Source: an uncultured Clostridium sp. (lineage in GTDB: Bacteria > Bacillota > Clostridia > TANB77 > CAG-508). From it: 39,116 nucleotides of DNA. Numbering within the stretch: position 1 is the stretch's first letter; every line of letters starts with the position of its first letter. The notes below the pieces were generated by a model. That model worked only from the letters and a program-made list of their open reading frames with translations. It made no database searches and was not told where the DNA came from. The position numbers were made by a program, and so were the translations under genes. Below are positions 7,733 through 15,771 of this stretch, in pieces. Where the stretch lies: NCBI GenBank assembly GCA_930989765.1, contig CAKNNA010000014.1, forward strand, positions 1 to 39,116. Reading direction: 5' to 3'.

Positions 7733-7889
7733 AAAAATGTTTTAACTCTTTATTTTTTATAATTTAACAAATTTTAGGTAAGTCTTTATTTTTATTGTTT
7801 CTTTTTTTATTAAATTTATGTAATTTTTTCTAGATTATTTAATATTTAATTGCACTTTTGATTTCTTGTTTGTTTTTAACTAAATAAAA

Positions 7890-7928
7890 AGTTGAAATAT
7901 AAACTATTATGTTGTTTATATTTCAACT
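7890..7928 (-). terminator. terminator of the GGGtGRT gene
   Basis: A perfect 15-bp stem (7890-7904 with 7914-7928, loop of 9) is followed by TTTTTATTTA on the minus strand. It lies about 60 bases downstream of the GGGtGRT stop, between the two copies of the 27-bp palindrome. The rest of the gap 7733-7986 shows no gene. Confidence 0.7.
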
Positions 7929-7950
7929 ATTTATTTAATGTATTTTTTAT

Positions 7951-7977
7951 GAACTTTAAGGAACGTCCCTAAAGTTC
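7951..7977. repeat. 27-bp palindromic repeat, copy 2 (inverted)
   Basis: Exact reverse complement of 7706-7732. The two copies bracket about 220 bp without a gene, the layout of a small non-autonomous mobile element (MITE). No transposase is encoded here. Confidence 0.7.
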
Positions 7978-7986
7978 ATTTTTAAT

Positions 7987-8988
7987 TTATTTCATTGCTT
8001 CTTCTACTGCTACTGCTACTGCTACTGATGCTCCTACCATTGGGTTATTTCCCATTCCTATTAGTCCCATCATTTCAACATGGGCTGGTACTGATGAACT
8101 TCCTGCAAATTGTGCGTCTGAGTGCATTCTTCCCATTGTGTCTGTCATTCCATATGATGCTGGTCCTGCTGCCATGTTGTCTGGGTGAAGTGTTCTTCCT
8201 GTTCCTCCTCCTGATGCTACTGAGAAGTATTTTTTACCTGCTTCTATTCTTTCTTTTTTGTATGTTCCTGCTACTGGGTGTTGGAATCTTGTTGGGTTTG
8301 TTGAGTTTCCTGTGATTGATACATCCACATCTTCTAGCCACATTATTGCTACTCCTTCTCTTACATCATTTGCTCCATAGCATCTAACTTTTGCTCTTTC
8401 TCCATCAGAGTATGCAATTTCTTCTACTACTTTTACTTTTCCTGTGAAATAGTCAAAGTCTGTTTTTACATATGTAAATCCATTTATTCTTGATATTACT
8501 TGTGCTGCATCTTTTCCAAGTCCGTTTAATATTACTCTTAGAGGTTCTTTTCTTACTTTGTTTGCTGATTTTGCAATTCCTATTGCTCCTTCTGCTGCTG
8601 CAAAGCTTTCATGTCCTGCTAAGAATGCAAAACATTTTGTGTCTTCTGAAAGTAGCATTGATGCTAGGTTTCCGTGTCCTAGTCCTACTTTTCTATCATC
8701 TGCAACTGATCCTGGTATACAGAATGCTTGTAATCCTTCTCCTATTGCTTTTGCAGCGTCTGCAGCTTTTTTGCATCCTTTTTTGATTGCAATTGCTGCA
8801 CCTAGAGTATATGCCCAAGCTGCATTTTCAAAACAGATTGGTTGTACTCCTTTTACTATTTCATATGGGTTGAATCCTTTTTCTTTGCATATTTCTAATG
8901 CATCTTCAAAATCTTTTATTCCGTATTTTTCCATTACTGGTTTTATTTGGTCTATTCTTCTTTCATAACTTTCAAATGTTACTGCCAT
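7987..8988 (-). CDS. GGGtGRT family protein
   Basis: A 333-residue protein carrying the family-naming motif 'SGGGTGRTLHPDNMAAGPAS' near residue 260, followed by a conserved tail (DTMGRMHSDAQFAGSSSVP, then PMVGASVAVAVAVEEAMK). This conserved family in anaerobic Firmicutes has no settled biochemical role that I know of. An AGGAGG site lies upstream. It follows an Fe-S scaffold-like gene on the same strand with an 81-bp gap, an arrangement I recall as recurrent, so a joint role with an iron-sulfur or metal centre is plausible inference. No TM helices or signal peptide are visible. Many residues are conserved small/Gly, typical of a soluble enzyme. Confidence 0.88.
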   Translation of the reverse strand: MAVTFESYERRIDQIKPVMEKYGIKDFEDALEICKEKGFNPYEIVKGVQPICFENAAWAYTLGAAIAIKKGCKKAADAAKAIGEGLQAFCIPGSVADDRKVGLGHGNLASMLLSEDTKCFAFLAGHESFAAAEGAIGIAKSANKVRKEPLRVILNGLGKDAAQVISRINGFTYVKTDFDYFTGKVKVVEEIAYSDGERAKVRCYGANDVREGVAIMWLEDVDVSITGNSTNPTRFQHPVAGTYKKERIEAGKKYFSVASGGGTGRTLHPDNMAAGPASYGMTDTMGRMHSDAQFAGSSSVPAHVEMMGLIGMGNNPMVGASVAVAVAVEEAMK

Positions 8989-9069
8989 TTATTATTCCTC
9001 CTTATTTTTGTATTTTTTATAAATGTATATTTTATATTATTTTCACCATAGAATATATATTTTTAAATT

Positions 9070-9762
9070 TTATTCTTTTCTAGGATCAATTTTTTTAACA
9101 GCTTCATCAAATCTTCCATATGTACCAGAAGCTTTTTCTATTGCTTCCATTGGGTCCATTCCTTTTTTGATGTTGTCCATCATTTTTCCCATGTGAACAT
9201 ATTTGTAACCTATTATTTGGTCATCTTTGTCTAAACCAAGTTCTACTATATATCCTTCTGTTAATTGTAAATATCTTGGTCCTTTTAGTGTACTTGAGTA
9301 TATTGTTCCTACTTGTGATGTATGTCCTTTTCCTAAGTCTTCTAGTCCTGCTCCTACTGGAAGTCCTCCCTCTGAGAAAGCTGTTTGTGTTCTTCCATAT
9401 ACTATTTGTAAGAATAATTCTCTCATAGCAGTATTTATTGCATCACATACTAAGTCTGTATTTAATGCTTCTAATATTGTTTTTCCTGTTAGTATTTCAC
9501 CTGCCATTGCTGCTGAATGTGTCATTCCTGAGCATCCTATTGTTTCAATTAATGCTTCTTGGATTATTCCATCCTTTACATTTAATGTTAATTTACAAGC
9601 TCCTTGTTGTGGTGCACACCATCCTATACCATGTGTTAGGCCTGATATATCTTTTATTTCTTTTGCTTTTACCCATTTTCCTTCTTCTGGAATTGGTGCT
9701 GGTCCATGGTCTACTCCTTTTGCTACTTTGCACATTTCTTCTAATTCTTTTGAATAAATCAT
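9070..9762 (-). CDS. iron-sulfur cluster scaffold-like (NifU-N/IscU-like) protein
   Basis: A 230-residue protein with the IscU/NifU N-terminal pattern: 'GIGWCAPQQGACKLTLNV', then 'IETIGCSGMTHSAAMAGEIL' with a cysteine in the expected position, then 'NTDLVCDAINTAMRELFLQI'. It differs from classical IscU in length and lacks the usual C-terminal cysteine motif, as in the variant that accompanies GGGtGRT proteins. The ribosome site is GGAG upstream of the ATG at 9762. It is the first gene of the pair and probably passes or holds an Fe-S cluster for its partner (inference). Confidence 0.82.
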   Translation of the reverse strand: MIYSKELEEMCKVAKGVDHGPAPIPEEGKWVKAKEIKDISGLTHGIGWCAPQQGACKLTLNVKDGIIQEALIETIGCSGMTHSAAMAGEILTGKTILEALNTDLVCDAINTAMRELFLQIVYGRTQTAFSEGGLPVGAGLEDLGKGHTSQVGTIYSSTLKGPRYLQLTEGYIVELGLDKDDQIIGYKYVHMGKMMDNIKKGMDPMEAIEKASGTYGRFDEAVKKIDPRKE

Positions 9763-9843
9763 ATTTATTTGCTCCTTTCAATTTTGTTTTTTGGAATAAA
9801 TCCATTTATTTTATTAGACTTTTGGTCTAAAATTAATATCTTT

Positions 9844-10586
9844 TTAATCATCATCATCTAAATATAGTAATATTTGATTCTTTCTTTTATTTTCATTTTG
9901 TTTATTTTGGATTTTTTCATCTTGCTTCTTGTTATTTTCTTGCTTTTCTTCTCCGCAATTCTAAATTTTTTTGTTCTTCTCCGTATTTCTTGCACTTGAC
10001 CTGTTGTGTCATAGTCTATTATGTTTTTTATGTCTTTTATGTATATACCTGCTTCATAGTTTTCTTCTCTTACATAGGTTTTGGCTCCTGTTAAATATTT
10101 TTTTAGAATTTCTTTTTCTTCTTTACTAACTTGCTCTATTCCTATTCCTAAATATTTGTATCTCCAGATTATATGTCTTTCAAAACTTGAATATTCTGAA
10201 TTTAATAAGTCATCATATTTATATTCTATTTTGAATTTTACATTTTCTATTGATAGTGTTATATTGCTCCAAGTTTCGCCTAACTCTATTTTTTTGAATT
10301 CTTCCCTTAGTGCTACTATTTCTTTATATAATATTTCTACTAGCTCTAAGTATTCTTTTTCATTTAAATTGAATTTTGCAGGTATTTGATATACATTTAC
10401 TGGATTCTTTTTTAATATTCCTTTTGGGATGTAATAAAAAAACATTTCACCTTTTTCTTTGCCTTCTTCTGTATCAATTACAGATGCATATAGATATAAT
10501 TTTTCCCATTTTTCTGGAATCATATAAAATATTTTTCTTTGTATATCTTCATAAATTTCCTTTGTTTTTTGTGTTTGCTTTAACAT
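9844..10586 (-). CDS. YezG/DUF600-like protein with two CGG +1 frameshift sites
   Basis: Residues 1 to ~200 resemble the YezG (DUF600) immunity/antitoxin family: 'EIYEDIQRKIFYMIPEKWEK', 'FFYYIPKGILKKNP', 'FERHIIWRYKYLGI'. Read straight through, the gene ends at 9858 with an implausible, almost purely basic tail. If the C of CGG is skipped at 9983, the frame reads GEEQKNLEL and reaches a second in-frame CGG at 9955. Skipping again gives 'GEEKQENNKKQDEKIQ' and ends in 'QILLYLDDDD' at 9844, a natural mixed-charge, acidic tail (about 246 residues). Start ATG at 10586 with GGAG upstream. It stands alone between gpmI and the Fe-S pair, without an obvious toxin. Confidence 0.62.
9952..9955 (-). other. 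candidate +1 frameshift site CGGA (YezG-like gene, second)
   Basis: In the frame entered after the upstream shift, codons TTG CGG AGA AGA occur here. Reading GGA after skipping C leads to the acidic tail; staying in frame ends at TAA after RRRKARK. Confidence 0.55.
9980..9983 (-). other. candidate +1 frameshift site CGGA (YezG-like gene, first)
   Basis: In the initiating frame the codons are ATA CGG AGA AGA. Skipping C gives GGA GAA GAA CAA. The preceding codon ATA cannot re-pair one base downstream (TAC), so simple P-site slippage is unlikely. Confidence 0.55.
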
Positions 10587-10634
10587 TTTTACTCCTTTAT
10601 TTTTATAATTTTAAATTTAGCAAGAAGTAAATTT

Positions 10635-12176
10635 TTATTCTATAGTTTTTAATAAACTTTCTCCTGTCATTTCTTTAGGTTTTTCTATATTCATTAATTC
10701 AAGTAATGTTGGAGCTAAATCTGCTAATTTTCCATTATCTTTTAGTCCTAGTTTGTCATTTTTTGTTATTAGTATTATTGGTACAGGATTTGTAGTGTGT
10801 GCTGTATGTGGCTCTCCTGTTTTGTAGTCTATCATTTGCTCTGCATTTCCATGGTCTGCTGTGATGATTAGGTTTCCTTCTTTTTCTTCTATTATTTTTA
10901 CAACTCTTCCAACACATTCATCAACTGCTTCTACTGCTTTTATTGCAGCTTCTAAATTGCCTGTGTGTCCAACCATATCTGTATTTGCATAATTTAGTAT
11001 TATTACATCATACTTATCTTGCTCTAGTGCTTCTATAACTTTGTCTGTTACTTCATAAGCACTCATTTCTGGTTTTAAATCATATGTTTCTACTTTTGGT
11101 GATGGTACTAAAATTCTGTCTTCTCCTTTATATTGCTTTTCTTCTCCTCCATTAAAGAAAAATGTTACATGTGCATATTTTTCTGTTTCTGCTATTCTTA
11201 GTTGTGTTAAACCATGATTACTTACTACTTCACCAAATGTATTTTTTAGAAGTTCTTTTTTAAATGCTATATGAACATTTGGCATTGTTTCATCATAATT
11301 TGTAAAACATACAAAATGTACATTTAATTTTTTTGTTTCGAATTCTTTAAAGTCTTTATCTACAATTGCTCTTGTTATTTCTCTTGCACGGTCAGGTCTA
11401 AAGTTAAAGAATATTACTGAATCTCCATCTTCTATTTTAGCTATTGGCTCATCATTATTGCAAATTACTGTTGGCTCAACAAATTCATCAAATACTTCTT
11501 TTTGGTATGAATCTTCTATTGCTTTTATTGCAGAATTTGCTTTTATTCCTTCTCCTTGAACTATTGCATTATAACATTGTTGTACTCTTTGCCATCTTTT
11601 ATCTCTATCCATACTGTAAAATCTTCCTGAAATAGTTGCAATTTTTCCAATACCTTTTTCTTTCATTTTTTCTTGTAATTTTAATATATAACTTTCTCCT
11701 GATGCTGGTGGAGTATCTCTTCCATCTAAGAAGCAGTGTACATATACATCTTCAAAATCTCTTCTTTTAGCAAGTTCTAGTAATCCATATAAGTGTCTTA
11801 TATGACTGTGTACTCCTCCATCTGATACTAGTCCTAGAATATGTAATTTTGATTTATTTTTCTTACAACTTTCTATTGCTTCAACTAATTCTGGATTTGA
11901 AAAAAAGTCTCCATCTTCAATTGATTTTGTAATTCTTGTTAGTTCTTGATATACAACTCTACCTGCTCCTATATTTGTGTGACCTACTTCTGAATTTCCC
12001 ATTTGACCTTCTGGCAAACCTACAGCAAGTCCACTTGTATATATTTCTGTATTTGGATATTTTTTCATTAATTTATCTATATTTGGAGTATTTCCAAGTT
12101 TAATTGCATTTCCATCTTTATTGGAATTATCTCCAAAACCGTCTAATATCATTAGCATTGTTACTTTATTTTTCAT
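10635..12176 (-). CDS. gpmI: 2,3-bisphosphoglycerate-independent phosphoglycerate mutase
   Basis: A 513-residue alkaline-phosphatase-superfamily enzyme that interconverts 3- and 2-phosphoglycerate in glycolysis using two Mn ions. 'MLMILDGFGDN' gives Asp12, and 'GNSEVGHTNIGAGR' holds the phosphoserine Ser62. Further metal and substrate motifs are 'SDGGVHSH', 'DGRDTPP', 'GRFYSMDRDKRW', 'FFNFRPDRARE', 'NYANTDMVGHTGN' and 'ITADHGNAE'. Normal length; ATG with AAGGATGG upstream. It lies 62 bp after tpiA and is probably cotranscribed, a partial glycolytic operon. Confidence 0.96.
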   Translation of the reverse strand: MKNKVTMLMILDGFGDNSNKDGNAIKLGNTPNIDKLMKKYPNTEIYTSGLAVGLPEGQMGNSEVGHTNIGAGRVVYQELTRITKSIEDGDFFSNPELVEAIESCKKNKSKLHILGLVSDGGVHSHIRHLYGLLELAKRRDFEDVYVHCFLDGRDTPPASGESYILKLQEKMKEKGIGKIATISGRFYSMDRDKRWQRVQQCYNAIVQGEGIKANSAIKAIEDSYQKEVFDEFVEPTVICNNDEPIAKIEDGDSVIFFNFRPDRAREITRAIVDKDFKEFETKKLNVHFVCFTNYDETMPNVHIAFKKELLKNTFGEVVSNHGLTQLRIAETEKYAHVTFFFNGGEEKQYKGEDRILVPSPKVETYDLKPEMSAYEVTDKVIEALEQDKYDVIILNYANTDMVGHTGNLEAAIKAVEAVDECVGRVVKIIEEKEGNLIITADHGNAEQMIDYKTGEPHTAHTTNPVPIILITKNDKLGLKDNGKLADLAPTLLELMNIEKPKEMTGESLLKTIE

Positions 12177-12238
12177 ATTTTACCATCCTTCTTTTTTATA
12201 TTTACATCTGCTTTGTTCTTATATGCAAATACTAGATT

Positions 12239-12991
12239 TTATTTATCAAAGTTTACAATTTTAGAAAACTCTTCTGGGTCTAAACTTGCACCTCCAACTA
12301 AGCCTCCATCTATATCTGACATATTAAATAATTCTTTTGCATTGTTTGATTTTACACTACCACCATATAGTATTATAACTTCTTTAGCTATATTTTGTCC
12401 ATAAACTTCTGCAATTTTTTTGCGTATTTCTTTTATAGAATCATTTGCATCTTGGCTTGTTGCTGTTTTTCCAGTTCCAATTGCCCAGATAGGCTCATAT
12501 GCAATTATTGTATTTTTAACATCTTCTGCTTCTAGCCCTTTTAATGCAAGTTCTGTTTGTTTAGTTATTTTTTCTTTTGTTTTTCCTTGTTCTCTTTCTT
12601 CTAATGTCTCTCCAACACATACTATTGGTTTTAGTCCATTTCTAAAAGCTGCTTTTATTTTTTTATTTACACTTTCATCTGTTTCATCAAAATACTCTCT
12701 TCTTTCAGAATGTCCTATTATTACATATTCTACATTAATTGATTTTAGCATTTTTGCTGAAACTTCACCTGTATATGCTCCTTTTTCTTCAAAATGCATA
12801 TTTTGTGCTCCTATTTTTATGTTTGTATTTTGCACAGTTAGTAATGCATAAAATAAATCTACATATGGTACGCATAATATAACTTCATTTTCTGTATTTT
12901 CTACTAGTTTTGATAATTTTTCAATATATTCAATTGTTTCATTAGGAAGCATATTCATCTTCCAATTTCCTGCTATAACTTTTTTTCTCAT
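12239..12991 (-). CDS. tpiA: triosephosphate isomerase
   Basis: A 250-residue TIM-barrel enzyme interconverting dihydroxyacetone phosphate and glyceraldehyde 3-phosphate. Catalytic residues are visible: Lys in 'AGNWKMN', His in 'IIGHSERREYF' and Glu in 'AYEPIWAIGTGKTA' (hinged loop 6). The phosphate-binding 'ILYGGSVKSNNA' and 'GGLVGGASLDPEEF' are near the end. ATG at 12991 with AGGAGA upstream. It is the first gene of the tpiA-gpmI unit, with a promoter at 13055-13083. Confidence 0.97.
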   Translation of the reverse strand: MRKKVIAGNWKMNMLPNETIEYIEKLSKLVENTENEVILCVPYVDLFYALLTVQNTNIKIGAQNMHFEEKGAYTGEVSAKMLKSINVEYVIIGHSERREYFDETDESVNKKIKAAFRNGLKPIVCVGETLEEREQGKTKEKITKQTELALKGLEAEDVKNTIIAYEPIWAIGTGKTATSQDANDSIKEIRKKIAEVYGQNIAKEVIILYGGSVKSNNAKELFNMSDIDGGLVGGASLDPEEFSKIVNFDK

Positions 12992-13054
12992 AAAGATTCT
13001 CCTTTCTTCTTACGAGATTTTATTTATTTATGCCTCTATATTCTTAATGATACT

Positions 13055-13083
13055 ATTTTATATCAAATATTATTACTTTTCAA
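13055..13083 (-). promoter_or_regulatory. promoter of tpiA-gpmI
   Basis: On the minus strand TTGAAA (13083-13078), a 17-bp spacer and TAAAAT (13060-13055) lie about 65 bases before the tpiA start. The gap 13084-13249 shows no gene or clear element. Confidence 0.6.
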
Positions 13084-13249
13084 GTCTTTTTTTATAGATT
13101 CTACTAAAACTAGATATTGTTAGTTACAATTCACAACCAATTTAAAATTGTAGGGAAGCCTTAAGTTAATTCAATATATATAATGTTAAAAATGTGAGTG
13201 TGCGACTGGAATAGCATTAAAATTTCTTAGGTAAATACTAAAATAAAAA

Positions 13250-13292
13250 GCATAACTTTTAGCAAATTATAAAAGTTTGCCAAAAATTACGC
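13250..13292 (-). terminator. terminator of the rsmD/coiled-coil unit
   Basis: 17-base arms (13250-13266 and 13276-13292) pair throughout with three G-U pairs on the minus strand, followed by TTTTTATTTTA. It begins 4 bases after the stop of the gene at 13297. Confidence 0.75.
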
Positions 13293-13296
13293 CTTT

Positions 13297-13800
13297 TTAT
13301 TTTAATTCTTTTCTACTATTTTGTACTGTTTTTATTGTATCTTCTAATGATATCTGCATTGCATTTAATGTTTGTCCAATATTTTTTTCTAAAGTTTGAA
13401 GTGTTTCTGTTAAAACTTCTTCTGCTGATGCTAACAAGTTATCTGCATATTCTTTAGTTCCATTTGAAATTTCTCTTGACATTTCATTTGCAGCTTCAAT
13501 TATTTCTGTTTTTTGGTCATATGCTTTTCTTGTTATTTCATGTTCATCTACCATTGCTATTATTCTATTTTCTGCTTCTTTAACTATTCCATCTGCTTCT
13601 TTTTGAGCTTCTACTAATATTCTTTGTCTTTCCTCTTTTACCCATTTTGCTTGTTTTAATTCGTCTGGTAGTTTAAGACGCATTTCTTTAATTAAGTCTA
13701 ACATTTCTTCTTTTTCAACTAAACTTTTATTAGAAAATGGCAGTTTTTTACTATTTTCTAATAGGTCTTCTAATGTATCTAATAATGTAAAAATTTCCAT
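13297..13800 (-). CDS. coiled-coil protein, ATP-synthase-b/DivIVA-like
   Basis: A 167-residue, almost wholly helical charged protein with long heptad-like stretches ('EERQRILVEAQKEADGIVKE', 'AENRIIAMVDEHE'). Such proteins are often labelled 'ATPase' or V-type subunit H-like by similarity of their coiled coils to the stalk; I see no catalytic motif. The start at 13800 is preceded by AAAGGGG at 6 bases; the upstream ATG at 13827 would abut the rsmD stop and has no ribosome site. It is cotranscribed with rsmD. A structural or division-linked role is guesswork from composition. Confidence 0.7.
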   Translation of the reverse strand: MEIFTLLDTLEDLLENSKKLPFSNKSLVEKEEMLDLIKEMRLKLPDELKQAKWVKEERQRILVEAQKEADGIVKEAENRIIAMVDEHEITRKAYDQKTEIIEAANEMSREISNGTKEYADNLLASAEEVLTETLQTLEKNIGQTLNAMQISLEDTIKTVQNSRKELK

Positions 13801-13827
13801 GGTTTTACCCCTTTCCACTGTTTGCAA

Positions 13828-14391
13828 CTAGACTAATTTTATAAATATTAGTGTTGCTCTTCCATACTTTCTTGTATCTATTATTTCTATCCCTTTTATT
13901 TTTTCATTTTCTAAAATTTCTTTTTCTATTTCTTCTCTTCTGTCTGTTTCTATAATAATTAAACTATTTTTTGTTATTAATTCTTTTGTAATTAATATTT
14001 CTAATGCTTTTACTGCATAATTAGATTGGTATGGCGGGTCAATATATATTAAATCTATTTTTTCACTTATTTTTGTTTGCAATACTTCTTTAAAGTCGTT
14101 TTGATATAATATAATATTTTTTTCCAGATGTGTTTTTTCAATATTTTTTTTAATTATATTTATTGCATTTTTATTTATTTCACATAAATAAACTTTTTTT
14201 GCTCCTCTGCTTGCTGCTTCAAGTCCTATTGCCCCACTTCCTGCAAATAAATCCAAGAATATACTTTCTCTAATTTGGTTTTGTAAAATATTAAATATTG
14301 CTTCTTTTACTCTGTCTTGGGTTGGTCTTGTTATTGTTCCTTCTAGTGAGTATAATTTTGTACCTTTTGCTGTTCCACTTATAATTCTCAT
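13828..14391 (-). CDS. rsmD: 16S rRNA (guanine-N2)-methyltransferase RsmD
   Basis: A 187-residue SAM-dependent methyltransferase that modifies G966 (E. coli numbering) of 16S rRNA on the small subunit. It starts with the family's 'MRIISGTAKGTKLYS' and 'TRPTQDRVKEAIFNIL', has the SAM motif 'FLDLFAGSGAIGLEAASRGA' and the catalytic 'YIDPPYQ'. All motifs are intact and the length is typical. First gene of a two-gene unit with the coiled-coil protein. Confidence 0.95.
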   Translation of the reverse strand: MRIISGTAKGTKLYSLEGTITRPTQDRVKEAIFNILQNQIRESIFLDLFAGSGAIGLEAASRGAKKVYLCEINKNAINIIKKNIEKTHLEKNIILYQNDFKEVLQTKISEKIDLIYIDPPYQSNYAVKALEILITKELITKNSLIIIETDRREEIEKEILENEKIKGIEIIDTRKYGRATLIFIKLV

Positions 14392-14535
14392 TTTTGTAGC
14401 TTTTCTCCTATGATAATATTTTATCTATTTTTTTTATATTGTCAATAGTATTAATAAAATTGTAACATACATTTAACAGTTCTGTAATATATTTCCTGTT
14501 TGTGACATTTTTTTATCTAAAAACTATTTTTCTAA

Positions 14536-14573
14536 AAAGAAAAAACAGCTAAATATATTTTAACTGTTTTCTT
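14536..14573 (-). terminator. terminator of sepF-divIVA
   Basis: AAAACAG (14542-14548) pairs with CTGTTTT (14564-14570), extended by a TAAA/TTTA inner stem. On the minus strand the hairpin is followed by a T-rich stretch (complement of the A-run at 14536-14545). It lies about 30 bases after the divIVA stop. Confidence 0.65.
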
Positions 14574-14600
14574 GTGTGGGCTTTTTAATTTTTAATTTAC

Positions 14601-15056
14601 TTATTCATTATTTTTATTTACTTCTTTTAGTAATTCTAATTGTGATATTAATAGTGATTCCATTTTTGCTTTATATATATCAAATTGTTTTTTTACATCT
14701 TCTATTTCTTTTTGTTTTAGCACTATTTCATTGTTTAAGTCATCAACTTGTTTTTGTGCTGATGCTTTTGCTTCTTCTACTATTTGGTCAGCTTTTTGTT
14801 TTGCTACATTTTTTACTTCTTCAGCTGTTGATTGAGCCATTACTAGTGTGTTTTGTAAAGTTGATTCAATTGATTTATATTGGATTAGACTATTATTTAA
14901 TTCTTCTACTTTATTTCTTAATTCTGTGACTTCTTTATAATTTTTTTCATAATCTACTGTTAGCTCATCTAAAAAGTCATCAACTTCTTCTACATTGTAA
15001 CCGCCTATTTTTTGTTTTGAAAACCTTTTATTTTCTATATCTAATGGTGTAATCAT
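14601..15056 (-). CDS. divIVA: DivIVA-domain protein
   Basis: A 151-residue coiled-coil protein with the DivIVA N-terminus: 'MITPLDIENKRFSKQKIGGY' then 'VEEVDDFLDEL', which binds curved membrane at septa and poles, followed by a long coiled coil (~35-150). DivIVA recruits division, pole or sporulation factors in Gram-positives. It follows sepF by 27 bp, the conserved order of the ylm/division cluster. Some paralogs (GpsB) share the N-terminus, but the tail length fits DivIVA better. Confidence 0.9.
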   Translation of the reverse strand: MITPLDIENKRFSKQKIGGYNVEEVDDFLDELTVDYEKNYKEVTELRNKVEELNNSLIQYKSIESTLQNTLVMAQSTAEEVKNVAKQKADQIVEEAKASAQKQVDDLNNEIVLKQKEIEDVKKQFDIYKAKMESLLISQLELLKEVNKNNE

Positions 15057-15083
15057 TTCTTCCTCCTTAACTTATAATCTAAA

Positions 15084-15584
15084 TTAATTTAGATTGTTGT
15101 TCTTAAGCCATGAAACTGATAATTTGCTTTTCATTTCTTCTCTTGCCATTTCATTTGTAATTTCATAGTTTGAAGGTGCAACTAAAAATATAGAGTTTGA
15201 TACTTTTTGTATATATCCATTTAATGCATAAACTCCACCACTAATAAAATCTACTATTCTTCTTGCTACATCTTTATTTACATATTCTAAGTTTACTATG
15301 ATTGATTTTTTTTCTTTTAAGAATGAGCATATTTCATCTGATTGTTCAAATGTTGTTGGTTGTGATATTACCATTTTTATTGCTTGACCTTGCATTTGTG
15401 TTTGTGGCATATTAACAATTTTGTTATTATTGCTATTATTTTTTCTTCCGAAAAATTTTCTATCTTCTTCTACTTCTTCCTCTTCATTATCATAATCATA
15501 TACATTATCTTCTTCATAATCTTCTTGTTCTGCTGAGTCCATTCCAAATAAATCCCACACTTTATTCATTATAGCTCCTGACAT
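15084..15584 (-). CDS. sepF: cell division protein SepF
   Basis: A 166-residue protein. An N-terminal amphipathic start ('MSGAIMNKVWDLFGM') anchors the membrane. A very acidic linker (~20-45) follows, then the SepF core (~75-160): 'VVISQPTTFEQSDEICSFLK'-like strand, 'SIIVNLEYVNKDVARRIVDF', 'SGGVYALNGYIQKVSNSIFL', 'VAPSNYEI'. SepF ties FtsZ filaments to the membrane at mid-cell. AGGAGG ribosome site. It has its own promoter (15628-15656) and is cotranscribed with divIVA. Confidence 0.93.
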   Translation of the reverse strand: MSGAIMNKVWDLFGMDSAEQEDYEEDNVYDYDNEEEEVEEDRKFFGRKNNSNNNKIVNMPQTQMQGQAIKMVISQPTTFEQSDEICSFLKEKKSIIVNLEYVNKDVARRIVDFISGGVYALNGYIQKVSNSIFLVAPSNYEITNEMAREEMKSKLSVSWLKNNNLN

Positions 15585-15627
15585 AAAAAAACCTCCTAAA
15601 ATCTTTATTTATAACAATGTTGCTATA

Positions 15628-15656
15628 AGTATCTACTTTTTTTGGCTATTTGTCAA
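15628..15656 (-). promoter_or_regulatory. promoter of sepF-divIVA
   Basis: TTGACA (15656-15651), a 17-bp spacer and GATACT (15633-15628) on the minus strand. Four phased TAATATT repeats lie directly upstream of the -35 box. Confidence 0.65.
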
Positions 15657-15671
15657 TAGTTTTTATGAATG

Positions 15672-15711
15672 TAATATTATTTTAATATTATTGTAATATT
15701 TTTGTAATATT
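15672..15711. repeat. four TAATATT heptamers at an exact 11-bp period
   Basis: Copies are at 15672-15678, 15683-15689, 15694-15700 and 15705-15711, one per helical turn, 16 to 55 bp upstream of the sepF -35 box. The placement suits bent DNA/UP-element activation or a multimeric regulator. Confidence 0.6.
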
Positions 15712-15720
15712 ATTATATAA

Positions 15721-15755
15721 AAATTGCCATTTTCCTCCGTCCCCTTTGGCAATTT
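15721..15755 (-). terminator. terminator of the mutL-miaA-hlyD unit
   Basis: AAATTGCCA (15721-15729) pairs with TGGCAATTT (15747-15755). On the minus strand it is followed by TTTTTAT. The loop is unusually GC-rich (GGGGACGGAGG) for this genome. Confidence 0.7.
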
Positions 15756-15771
15756 AGCAACTTTTATTTTT

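Noticed and set aside
8490..8968. Long plus-strand reading frames opposite the GGGtGRT gene
   Set aside because: They are Leu/Ser-rich mirror translations of a clearly conserved gene on the other strand, with no ribosome site or family resemblance.
9227..9830. Plus-strand frames opposite the Fe-S scaffold-like gene
   Set aside because: Mirror frames of a conserved gene; composition is typical antisense of AT-rich coding DNA.
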